A stretch of DNA of 64,000 bases from Pseudomonas oryzicola (lineage in GTDB: Bacteria > Pseudomonadota > Gammaproteobacteria > Pseudomonadales > Pseudomonadaceae). Under the pieces are notes generated by a model. That model had not been told where the DNA came from, ran no database searches, and saw nothing but the letters and a program-made list of their open reading frames with translations. The stretch is taken from assembly GCF_014269185.2 (NCBI RefSeq), contig NZ_JABWRZ020000004.1:1-64000 (forward strand). Reading direction: 5' to 3'. Below are positions 22,416-31,781 of the stretch, in pieces. Made by a program: the position numbers and the translations under genes. Position 1 is the first letter of the stretch. Each line of letters begins with the position of its first letter.

Positions 22416-22475
22416 GGCGAACTCCGCAATACAGGCTGAAATAGGGGCCGCCATGCGGCCCCACACACCGGGCTG

Positions 22476-23510
22476 TTACTTCTTCGCCGCCCAGGCGTTG
22501 AAGCGTTGCTCCAGTTGCTCGCTGTTGTCGGCCCAGAAGGCCACGTCGATCTGCACCTGGTTGGCAATGTTCTCAGGCGTGGTCGGCATGTCTTTCTTCA
22601 CCTCGTCCGACAGCAGGCTCACGGCTTTCGAGTTGGCCGGGCCATAGGCGATGTTCTCGGAGTAGGTCTTCTGCTGCTCGGGCTTCACGCTGAAAGCGAT
22701 GAACTGCTTCGCCTGCTCGACATCCTTGGCCCCTTTCGGGATGGCCCAGGCGTCGAAGTCGTAGATACCGCCGTTCCACACCACCTTGAGGTTGCTCTCC
22801 TTCTGCACCGCGGCGATGCGGCCGTTGTAGGCCGAGCTCATGACCACGTCACCCGAGGCCAGGTACTGCGGCGGCTGGGCGCCGGCTTCCCACCACTGGA
22901 TGCTTGGCTTGAGTTCGTCGAGCTTCTTGAAGGCGCGGTCCACGCCCTCTTTGGTGCCCAGCACCTGGTACACGTCCTTCGGTGCCACACCGTCGGCCAT
23001 CAGGGCGAATTCAAGGGTGTACTTGGCGCCCTTGCGCAGGCCGCGTTTGCCCGGGAATTTCTTGGTGTCCCAGAAATCTGCCCAGCTGGTAGGTGCGGTC
23101 TTGAGCTTGTCGGCGTTATAGGCCAGCACCGTGGACCACACGAAGAAGCCTACGCCGCAAGGCTGGATGGCGCCTGGCACATAGTCGGCCTCGTTGCCGA
23201 ACAGCGCCGGGTCGAGCTCTTCGAACATGCCCTCGTCACAACCGCGGGCCAGTTCTGGCGACTCCACCTCCACCAGGTTCCACGACACGCTCTTGGTATC
23301 GACCATGGCTTTGACCTTGGCCATCTCGCCGTTGTACTCGCCAGCGACGATCTTGCCCTTGCCGGCCTTCTCCCATGGCTCATAGAACGCCTTGACCTGG
23401 GCCGCCTTGTTGGCACCGCCGAAGGACACCACGGTCAGGTCTGCGGCCATGGCCTGGCCAGCGGCGAACAGCCCCAGGGCCAGGGCGGTCAGTTTCAACT
23501 GCTTGCGCAT
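22476..23510 (-). CDS. agtB: ABC transporter periplasmic substrate-binding protein (agtB-like)
   Basis: A secreted binding protein of 344 residues in the PotD/PotF-like family. The signal peptide is MRKQLKLTALALGLFAAGQAMA, cut before ADLTVVSFGG. The mature protein has the extracellular solute-binding family 1 layout with WSTVLAYNADKL, TSWADFWDTKKFPGKRGL and FDAWAIPKGAKD. Ligand by synteny with P. aeruginosa AgtB would be 5-aminovalerate or GABA. The start was moved 19 codons inward to the signal peptide. It lies 40 bases after the ATPase gene. Confidence 0.8.
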   Translation of the reverse strand: MRKQLKLTALALGLFAAGQAMAADLTVVSFGGANKAAQVKAFYEPWEKAGKGKIVAGEYNGEMAKVKAMVDTKSVSWNLVEVESPELARGCDEGMFEELDPALFGNEADYVPGAIQPCGVGFFVWSTVLAYNADKLKTAPTSWADFWDTKKFPGKRGLRKGAKYTLEFALMADGVAPKDVYQVLGTKEGVDRAFKKLDELKPSIQWWEAGAQPPQYLASGDVVMSSAYNGRIAAVQKESNLKVVWNGGIYDFDAWAIPKGAKDVEQAKQFIAFSVKPEQQKTYSENIAYGPANSKAVSLLSDEVKKDMPTTPENIANQVQIDVAFWADNSEQLEQRFNAWAAKK

Positions 23511-23550
23511 TATTATTCTCTCCACAGTACAGGGTTGGTGAAGCAATCCA

Positions 23551-24675
23551 TCAATGGGCTTCGGCAATCGGATCGAGCGCGCGGGCGTGCTCCACCTCCC
23601 AGCCCAGGGGTACTACATCGCCCACGGCCAGGGCCGGGTCGAGCTCGGCAATGGGCTGCTTCACGAAGAAGTCGCCCTTGCCGCAAACTTCCAGGCGCAC
23701 CCGTACGTGGTCGCCCAGGTAGATGAATTCGGCCACCCGCCCCGAGAAGCGGTTCACGCAGCGCTCGCTGTGGCCGTTAAGGCGCACACGCTCCGGGCGG
23801 ATCGACAGGGTCACCGGCTCACCGGCCTGGCCGACATTCACCGCCAGCGCCTCGACCCGCTCGCCACGCGCCAGCTGCACCTGGCAGCGCTTGCCATCGC
23901 TGGCCAGCAAGGTGCCATTGATGCGGTTGTTCTCGCCGATGAAGTTGGCGACGAAGGTGTTGCGGGGCTCTTCGTACAAGGTGCGCGGGTCGGCAATCTG
24001 CTGGATCTCGCCCTGGTGGAACACCGCCACGCGGTCAGACATGGTCAGCGCTTCGCCCTGGTCGTGGGTCACGTACACCACGGTCACGCCCAGGCGCTGG
24101 TGGATGTGCTTGATTTCCATCTGCATGTGCTCACGCAGCTGCTTGTCGAGGGCACCCAGCGGTTCGTCCATCAATACCAGTTGCGGCTCGAACACCAAGG
24201 CACGGGCCAGGGCCACGCGCTGCTGCTGGCCGCCGGACAGCTGGCCTGGGTAGCGCTTGGCGAAGGCGTCGAGCTGGACCATGTTCAGCACGCGCTTGAC
24301 CCGTTCGCTGATGTCGGTCTTGCTCAGGTTGCGCACGGTCAAAGGGAAAGCCAGGTTCTCGGCCACGGTCATGTGCGGGAACAGCGCGTAGTTCTGGAAC
24401 ACCATGCCGATGTCGCGCTTGTGCGGTGGCACGTTGTTGATCGAACGCCCGGCCAGCTGGATTTCACCGGCGGTTGGGGTTTCGAAGCCGGCCAGCATCA
24501 TCAGGCTGGTGGTCTTGCCCGAGCCGGACGGGCCGAGCAGGGTAAGGAACTCGCCCTTGCGGATATCCAGGTTGAGGTCTTTGACGATCAGCGACTCGCC
24601 GTCGTAGCTCTTCTGCACACCACGGAAGCTGACCAGCGTTTCGCTGGTTGCAGCGTTCGACTTCGCCTCGCTCAT
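23551..24675 (-). CDS. agtA: ABC transporter ATP-binding protein, PotA type (agtA-like)
   Basis: ATPase subunit of 374 residues. Walker A is GPSGSGKTT, the signature is LSGGQQQRVALARAL, Walker B is LVLMDEPLGALD and the switch histidine is in VVYVTHDQGEAL. The C-terminal 130 residues form a TOBE/OB-fold regulatory domain (SIRPERVRLNG). It is first in a four-gene operon transcribed away from the two-component genes, with a 20-base palindrome about 110 bases before the start. Symbol is by synteny with the P. aeruginosa agt locus. Confidence 0.82.
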   Translation of the reverse strand: MSEAKSNAATSETLVSFRGVQKSYDGESLIVKDLNLDIRKGEFLTLLGPSGSGKTTSLMMLAGFETPTAGEIQLAGRSINNVPPHKRDIGMVFQNYALFPHMTVAENLAFPLTVRNLSKTDISERVKRVLNMVQLDAFAKRYPGQLSGGQQQRVALARALVFEPQLVLMDEPLGALDKQLREHMQMEIKHIHQRLGVTVVYVTHDQGEALTMSDRVAVFHQGEIQQIADPRTLYEEPRNTFVANFIGENNRINGTLLASDGKRCQVQLARGERVEALAVNVGQAGEPVTLSIRPERVRLNGHSERCVNRFSGRVAEFIYLGDHVRVRLEVCGKGDFFVKQPIAELDPALAVGDVVPLGWEVEHARALDPIAEAH

Positions 24676-24747
24676 GCCTGCACCTTCTTGTTGGATGACT
24701 GCTTAGGCAAAAGATTAGAGAAGGCGCATGCGCCCGGAAATCGGGGG

Positions 24748-24763
24748 TGCTGAGAGAATGCCA
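24748..24763 (-). promoter_or_regulatory. Candidate agtA promoter elements
   Basis: On the minus strand TGGCATTCTCTCAGCA fits the sigma-54 spacing GG-N10-GC, with imperfect -24 and -12 boxes. The overlapping CATTCT (24760-24755) could instead serve as a sigma-70 -10 box, centred about 36 bases past the middle of the upstream palindrome. The two readings cannot be separated by eye. Confidence 0.3.
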
Positions 24764-24783
24764 TCATCCGGTTGGAAGATTTG

Positions 24784-24803
24784 TTGTAGGGATTCCCCTA
24801 CAA
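24784..24803. promoter_or_regulatory. Perfect 20-base palindrome upstream of agtA (candidate AgtR operator)
   Basis: TTGTAGGG and CCCTACAA form 8-bp arms around ATTC. It is the only perfect operator-like dyad in the 306 bases between the response-regulator gene and agtA, and lies 109 bases before the agtA start. Arm length and spacing suit a dimeric NarL/LuxR-type regulator, so the neighbouring response regulator is the obvious candidate. Binding is inference. Confidence 0.55.
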
Positions 24804-24842
24804 GGATGACGCGTTCAGGACAAAAACCATTCATTAGCAGGA

Positions 24843-24943
24843 GCGGCCTTGAGTCGCGATGGGCTGGGAAGCAGCCCGCGGGGCTCAGCTAACATGCACA
24901 TATTGCAGGGGTTGCCATGCAGCCCATCGCAACCCAAGGCCGC
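24843..24943. repeat. Long inverted repeat of REP-like sequence
   Basis: Arms of 24 bases at 24843-24866 and 24920-24943 match in 22 of 24 positions. They begin GCGGCCTTGAGTCGCGAT and end with the complement ATCGCAACCCAAGGCCGC. The 53-base centre includes a further GCAGCCC/GGGCT pairing. The sequence is typical of P. putida REP elements. It lies 40 bases past the response-regulator stop and could terminate the agtSR transcript. Confidence 0.75.
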
Positions 24944-24982
24944 GGGCTGCAAAAAACTGTGCAAGCTGGGTGAATGTCGCAT

Positions 24983-25612
24983 TCAGACCAGCTTGTGCTC
25001 CATGGCGTACTTCACCAACTCCGCCAGCGAGTTCACCTTCAGCTTCTGCATCAACCGCGCCTTGTGCGTACTGATAGTCTTGCTCGACAGCGCCAGCTGC
25101 TGGGCGATGTCGTTGACGTTGGCGCCCTGGGCCAAGCGCTCGAATACCGAAAACTCGCGCTCTGACAGCAGTGTGTGCAACGGCCGTGACTCGGTCAGGC
25201 CCACTTCGAATACCATGCGGTCGGCCAGCGCCGGGTCGATATAGCGCCCGCCTGCAGCAACCCGGCGAATGGCGGTCAGCAACAACGCCGGGTCGCTGTC
25301 CTTGGTGGCATAGCCCGCCGCCCCGGCCTTCAGCGCCCGCGCCGCCATCTGCGCCTCATCGTGCATCGACAACATCAGGATCGCCGGCGCGTCATGCAGT
25401 GCGCGGATCCGCGGGATCGCCTCCAGGCCATTCACGCCAGGCATCGAGATATCCAGCAATACCACCTCGCACGGCGTATGGCGCAGGGTTTCCAGCAGTT
25501 GCTCGCCGTTAGCTGCCTCCCCCGCCACCTGCATGTCCTTGGCCAGGCCAATCAACTGCTTGATGCCTTCACGGACAATGGTGTGGTCTTCGGCCACCAG
25601 CACTCGAATCAC
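24983..25612 (-). CDS. agtR: NarL/LuxR-family response regulator (agtR-like)
   Basis: A 209-residue response regulator. The receiver domain has the acidic pair in VLVAEDHTIVREG, the phosphoacceptor Asp54 in VVLLDISMPGVNGLE and the lysine in ATKDSDPALL. The C-terminal LuxR-type helix-turn-helix is LSEREFSVFERLAQGANVNDIAQQLALS followed by KTISTHKARLMQKL. It starts 10 bases after the histidine kinase gene and is the second gene of that pair. By synteny it corresponds to P. aeruginosa AgtR, which controls 5-aminovalerate/GABA uptake. Confidence 0.88.
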   Translation of the reverse strand: MIRVLVAEDHTIVREGIKQLIGLAKDMQVAGEAANGEQLLETLRHTPCEVVLLDISMPGVNGLEAIPRIRALHDAPAILMLSMHDEAQMAARALKAGAAGYATKDSDPALLLTAIRRVAAGGRYIDPALADRMVFEVGLTESRPLHTLLSEREFSVFERLAQGANVNDIAQQLALSSKTISTHKARLMQKLKVNSLAELVKYAMEHKLV

Positions 25613-25622
25613 GATCGCTCTC

Positions 25623-28010
25623 CTACTTCAACGGAATGGCCACGCTCAGGCTGGTGCCTTCGCCCGGTTCACTGTCCAGCGCCATGCTGCCGCCCAGCAT
25701 CAGCACCCGCTCCCGTACACCTACCAGGCCGAACGACGCAGGCCGGGGCTGGTTGCGGCAAAAGCCTTGCCCGTCATCGCTGACGGTCAGGCGCAGTTGC
25801 CCGTGCTCGTGCACCAGTTCGATCTCCACGCTGTGCGCCTGGGCATGGCGCATCACGTTGGTCAGCGCCTCCTGGAGAATACGAAACAGGCCAGTGGCCT
25901 TGGCATCACTCAATGCTGGCAGATTATCCGGTACTTGTACCAGGCAGGGGATCTGCGTGCGCGCCTCGAAGCGCCGCGCCTGCCACTCGATGGCCGAGGC
26001 AATGCCAGCATCGAGGATAGGGGGGCGCAAGGCGGTGGCCACATCGCGCACCAGCTGGAACAGCTGGGCGATCAGGCGCTTCATGCTATCCAGGCGCTCG
26101 TGCAGGCCCGGGTCCAGCTCGGCAAAGGCCAGCTCGCACATCGACACTTCCAGCTTGAGCACGGTCAGCATCTGCCCCAGCTCATCGTGCACTTCGCGGG
26201 CGATGCGGGCCTTTTCCTCCTCACGCACACTCTCCAGGTGAGCCGACAATTCGCGCAATTGCTCCTGGGACCTGGCCAGCGCCAACTCGGCCCGCTTGCC
26301 CTGGGTGATGTCCCACACCACGCCGTCCCACACCACCCGGCCATCGGCCAGGCGCCGGGTACTGGCCTTGATGTCGGCCCAGCGCTGTTCGCCCTGGCGG
26401 GTAAGGATACGCCCCTGCCAGGACCAGTCCTGGTCGCTGGCCAGGGCCAGGTCCTGGACCCGGTGGTAATCGGCACGGTCGTCAGGGTGCACCAGGTTGC
26501 GCAAGCCCATCTGCGGGTGCTGGATCTCGCTGGGCGTATAGCCCACCAACGCCTCGCTGCCCTCGCTGATGTAAGGGAACTCCAGGTCGCCCTCGGCCGG
26601 ATCGCGCTCCAGGCGGAACACCAGCCCCGGCACGTTGCCGGCAATCCCCTTGAGCCGCGCCTCGCTTTCCCGCAGGGCCGCCAGGGCGCGGTGGCGCTCG
26701 GTGACATCGGCGAGGTAGACCACCAGGTACTCGGAATCCCGAAAGCGCAGGAAACTCAGCGACAGCTCCACCGGCAGCAGGCTCTGGTCGGCCCGCCGGC
26801 ATTGCGTCTCGAACTGGCCGACACCGCCCTCCCCGGTGCGCGCGCCTTTCCATAGATCCAGCCAGCGGTCCATGGTCAGGTTGGGCTCGAAGGTGCTCAA
26901 CGGCCGCTCCAGCAGCTCGCCTTCGCCGTAGCCCAGCATGCGTTCGGCGGCGTGGTTGGCGTAGCGTACATGGCTGTCCCAGTTGACCCAGAGGATGCCC
27001 ACCGTGCTCTGGTCGATGGCGAACTGGCTCAGGCGCAGTGCTTCCTCGCGCACCTGCCGCTCTGCCAGGCTCTCGCGCGTGGCCAGCAGGCTGCGCTCGA
27101 GCTGGCGCTGCTGTCGGCGCTGCCACACCAGCGTAGCCAGCGCGCACAGCAGCAACATGCCGGACAGCAAGGCGAGGTTCTGCCAGAAACCGGTCGACTC
27201 GCTAAGGCGCGGGTACTTCGGTTGCAGCCAACGCCGGTGCAGTTGCTCCAGCTCCTTGGCTGGCAGCGCCTGCAGGCCACGCTCAAGCACATCCGCCAGC
27301 AGCGGCCAGTCGCGCCGCGAACCGATGCGTAGCAACTGCGGCAAGCCGATGTCACCAACCACCGCCAGCTCGCCGAACTCGCTTTCCCGTGAAAGCCGGC
27401 TGAGCTGGGCTTCATCCAGCACCGCGAAACTGGCCTGGCCGCCCACTACCAACTGCAACGCCTCGCGCTCGTTGGGCACCCCTTGCAGGTTGAGGTTGTT
27501 GTAGTTGGCGCGCAGGTAGTCCGCCAGCTGGCTGGGCATGCGTACCGCCACACGCTGCTCGGCTTCGAGTTTTTCCAGCTCTACGGCCATCGCCCCGGTA
27601 CGCGGCCCCACCACCAGTTGCGGTACACGCATGTACGGGTCGCTGAACAGCCACAGGCGCAAGCTCATCGGGGTCTGGGTCAGGCCCGGGGCAAAGTCGA
27701 TCTCACCCGCCTGCAGGGCGTGCTCAAGGCTGGCCTGGTCAGCGAAATTGCGCCAGGTCAGGTCCAGGTGCAGCGCCTGCGCGAGGCTGCTGACCAACTC
27801 CACATTGGCCCCATACAGTTGTTGCAGACGCCGGTCGAACTGCGCGTAGGGTGCCTGCAGCACCAAGCCCACGCGCAGGCTGCGATGCGTGTCCAGCCAT
27901 TGCTGCTGCGCAGGCTCCAGCACTACCGATGGCAGCGCCTCGGACTTGGCCAATGCAATCAAGGGCAGCCATAAACAGCCGATAACCAACAGGCGACGCA
28001 ATCGCTTCAT
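25623..28010 (-). CDS. agtS: Hybrid-sensor histidine kinase with periplasmic binding-protein domain (agtS-like)
   Basis: A 795-residue membrane kinase. After a signal peptide (residues 1-21) comes a periplasmic SBP_bac_3 domain (about 40-265) resembling amino-acid binding proteins. One membrane helix follows (about 273-295), then two PAS domains (about 330-440 and 455-565). The HisKA_3 dimerisation domain has its H-box REVHDELGQMLTV near residue 605. The ATPase domain has the N-box RILQEALTNVMRHA and the G-box DDGQGF. No receiver domain is fused. It probably senses the solute directly in the periplasm and phosphorylates the adjacent regulator; synteny points to 5-aminovalerate or GABA. Confidence 0.85.
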   Translation of the reverse strand: MKRLRRLLVIGCLWLPLIALAKSEALPSVVLEPAQQQWLDTHRSLRVGLVLQAPYAQFDRRLQQLYGANVELVSSLAQALHLDLTWRNFADQASLEHALQAGEIDFAPGLTQTPMSLRLWLFSDPYMRVPQLVVGPRTGAMAVELEKLEAEQRVAVRMPSQLADYLRANYNNLNLQGVPNEREALQLVVGGQASFAVLDEAQLSRLSRESEFGELAVVGDIGLPQLLRIGSRRDWPLLADVLERGLQALPAKELEQLHRRWLQPKYPRLSESTGFWQNLALLSGMLLLCALATLVWQRRQQRQLERSLLATRESLAERQVREEALRLSQFAIDQSTVGILWVNWDSHVRYANHAAERMLGYGEGELLERPLSTFEPNLTMDRWLDLWKGARTGEGGVGQFETQCRRADQSLLPVELSLSFLRFRDSEYLVVYLADVTERHRALAALRESEARLKGIAGNVPGLVFRLERDPAEGDLEFPYISEGSEALVGYTPSEIQHPQMGLRNLVHPDDRADYHRVQDLALASDQDWSWQGRILTRQGEQRWADIKASTRRLADGRVVWDGVVWDITQGKRAELALARSQEQLRELSAHLESVREEEKARIAREVHDELGQMLTVLKLEVSMCELAFAELDPGLHERLDSMKRLIAQLFQLVRDVATALRPPILDAGIASAIEWQARRFEARTQIPCLVQVPDNLPALSDAKATGLFRILQEALTNVMRHAQAHSVEIELVHEHGQLRLTVSDDGQGFCRNQPRPASFGLVGVRERVLMLGGSMALDSEPGEGTSLSVAIPLK

Positions 28011-28105
28011 CTACACGCTCGTCTTGGCAAAGGCGGCCATGCAGCATGGCCGTCACGGGCAAATACTATTAGGCTGCCGGTATCATTCTGGCCTTGGGTT
28101 GACTC

Positions 28106-29098
28106 ATGTCCACACTTTATCGCACGACGCTGGCAATGTGCTGCCTGGCCTCGTTCCTTCCACTAGGCGTCTTTGCCGCCGATGCCGAACAACCACCTGT
28201 CACCAGCGAAGCCCCGGCTGCCCCTGCCCCGCGCCCGCCGTTGCTGGAGCGTAGCCAGGAGGACGCCCAGGCGCTCGAACGGCTGGTGCCCAAGGCCGAG
28301 CAGCAGACGCTGCAAGGCGGTGCCGACAGCTTCCTGGCGCTGTGGAAACCGGCCAACGACAGCGACCCGCAGGGCGCCGTCATCATCGTGCCCGGCGCCG
28401 GCGAAACGGCCGATTGGCCAACCGCGGTCGGCCCGCTGCGGCGCAAGTTCCCCGATGTCGGCTGGCACAGCCTGAGCATCAGCCTGCCCGACCTGCTCGC
28501 CGACAGCCCACAGGCGCGGGTCGAAGCCAAGCCAGCTGCCAAGCCAGCGCCAGAGCAGGGCGAAAGCGCCCCGGCCAAGGACCTGCCGGCCGATGCCAAC
28601 GCCAACGTCGCCCAAGCCACCGCGGCCGATGCCGACACTGCAGAAAGCACTGATGCCGAACAGGCCAGCGAGCAAACCGACCCGGCCGATGCCGCGCGCA
28701 TCTTCGCGCGCCTGGACGCTGCTGTGGCGTTTGCGCAGCAGCATAACGCCCGCAGCATCGTGTTGATCGGCCATGGCAGCGGCGCGTATTGGGCGGCCCG
28801 CTACCTCAGCGAGATGCAGCCACCGCAGGTGCAAAAACTGGTGCTGGTGGCTGCGCAGACACCGGCGCGGGTGGAGCATGACCTGGAAAGCCTGGTCCCC
28901 ACCCTGAGAGTGCCCACTGCCGATATCTACTACGCCACCCGCAGCGCTGACCGCAATGCGGCCGCGCAGCGCCTGCAGGCCAGCAAGCGGCAGAAGGACA
29001 GCCAGTACCGGCAGTTGTCGCTGATTGCCATGCCGGGGAACAAGGCGGCAGAACAAGAGCAGCTGTTCCGCCGGGTGCGGGGGTGGATGAGTCTGTAG
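28106..29098 (+). CDS. DUF3530 family alpha/beta-hydrolase-like secreted protein
   Basis: A 330-residue exported protein. Residues 1-24 form a signal peptide (ending PLGVFA). The body looks like an alpha/beta hydrolase: IIVPGAGETADWP resembles the oxyanion loop and LIGHGSGAYWAARYL has the GxSxG nucleophile elbow. Between residues about 137 and 195 there is an Ala/Asp/Pro-rich, probably disordered insertion. The function is unknown. It is divergent from the histidine kinase gene. The stop codon TAG at 29096-29098 lies inside a REP element. Confidence 0.75.
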   Translation: MSTLYRTTLAMCCLASFLPLGVFAADAEQPPVTSEAPAAPAPRPPLLERSQEDAQALERLVPKAEQQTLQGGADSFLALWKPANDSDPQGAVIIVPGAGETADWPTAVGPLRRKFPDVGWHSLSISLPDLLADSPQARVEAKPAAKPAPEQGESAPAKDLPADANANVAQATAADADTAESTDAEQASEQTDPADAARIFARLDAAVAFAQQHNARSIVLIGHGSGAYWAARYLSEMQPPQVQKLVLVAAQTPARVEHDLESLVPTLRVPTADIYYATRSADRNAAAQRLQASKRQKDSQYRQLSLIAMPGNKAAEQEQLFRRVRGWMSL

Positions 29099-29178
29099 GA
29101 GCGGATTTATCCGCGATGCAGGCGACGCGGTGTATGGCAGCGGCTGTGCCGGTGATCGCGGCTGAAGCCGCTCCTACA
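29094..29178. repeat. Inverted pair of REP elements
   Basis: TGTAGGAGCGG-ATTTAT-CCGCGAT at 29094-29117 and its inverse ATCGCGGCTGAAGCCGC with CTCCTACA ending at 29178. This is a classic Pseudomonas REP pair between two convergent genes. It overlaps the end of the DUF3530 gene. Confidence 0.85.
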
Positions 29179-29194
29179 AGTGCCGCGCAGGCTT

Positions 29195-29962
29195 TTACAG
29201 GCCGCGTCGCTTGCGGATCAAGGCATAGGCCTGGTGCAACTCCCGCGTACGCTCGGTCGCTTCACGCAGCTGTGCCTCGCTCGCCCCCGTGCCCGCCAGC
29301 TTGTCCGGATGATGGCGGCTGACCAGCCGACGATAGGCCTGCTTGATCTTGTCGCCCTCGGTGTCTGCCTCGACTGCCAGCAGCTTCAGCGCGGCCGCGT
29401 AGGTCATGGGTACCTCGCGGGCACCGGCAGCCCTGCGCGGCTCGTACTCCAGCGACATGGCCTGGACCTGTCGCCGGCTCAGGCCCAGTTTGTGCCCCCA
29501 CTCCAGCAGCAACTCGCGCTCCTTGTTGCCCATCTTGCCGTCAGCCCAGACCATGCGCCAACAGGCACGCAGGGTGCCTTCCGCCGCATGTGGCTGTTGC
29601 CGGATACGCCGCAAGTGCCCACCCAGCCGGTCCTTGCCCGCCTTGCCGCGGTTGAACGCGGCAATCGCACGCAGCCGGGCTTCTTCGGCCAGGTCCAGGC
29701 GCACCATTTCCTGACGCGCCTGCTGAATATGCTGCTCGGCCACCCGGCCATCGCACTTGGCCAGGCGGCCGAGCATCACGAACAGCAACTCGTCATCCTG
29801 CAAGGCCGGGCGCCCGCCCAGGCGTTCGCGCAGGTCTTCCCAGCCCTGCAAACGCAGGCGGCGGTCAATGAACTGACCGAGCAATGCGCCGAGCAAGGCA
29901 CCGGGGATGCTGGCAACGGCAAAGCCGGCACCGGCGCCAATCACCGTGCTTGGCCACCACAT
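29195..29962 (-). CDS. djlA: DjlA-like co-chaperone (TerB and J domains)
   Basis: A 255-residue membrane-anchored DnaJ-like protein. The N-terminus is a glycine/alanine-rich hydrophobic segment (TVIGAGAGFAVASIPGALLG), the middle is a TerB-like helical domain (about residues 50-170), and the C-terminus is a J domain with an intact HPD motif in SRHHPDKLAG. DjlA activates DnaK at the inner membrane. ATG at 29962 follows the murU stop by one base; a GTG at 29971 is the alternative. It is third in amgK-murU-djlA. Confidence 0.85.
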   Translation of the reverse strand: MWWPSTVIGAGAGFAVASIPGALLGALLGQFIDRRLRLQGWEDLRERLGGRPALQDDELLFVMLGRLAKCDGRVAEQHIQQARQEMVRLDLAEEARLRAIAAFNRGKAGKDRLGGHLRRIRQQPHAAEGTLRACWRMVWADGKMGNKERELLLEWGHKLGLSRRQVQAMSLEYEPRRAAGAREVPMTYAAALKLLAVEADTEGDKIKQAYRRLVSRHHPDKLAGTGASEAQLREATERTRELHQAYALIRKRRGL

Positions 29963-29963
29963 G

Positions 29964-31651
<1,688 letters not shown>

Positions 31652-31781
31652 TACAAGGGTCTCCGACGGCCCTAGCCGTCAAGCGGGTCATGCTTTATTA
31701 TCCAGCATCTTTTTCAGACCATCGAGAGGCGTGCGGCCCCACACGCGGGCAGATGGCACGCAGGAAGCCCGGACTAATAAG

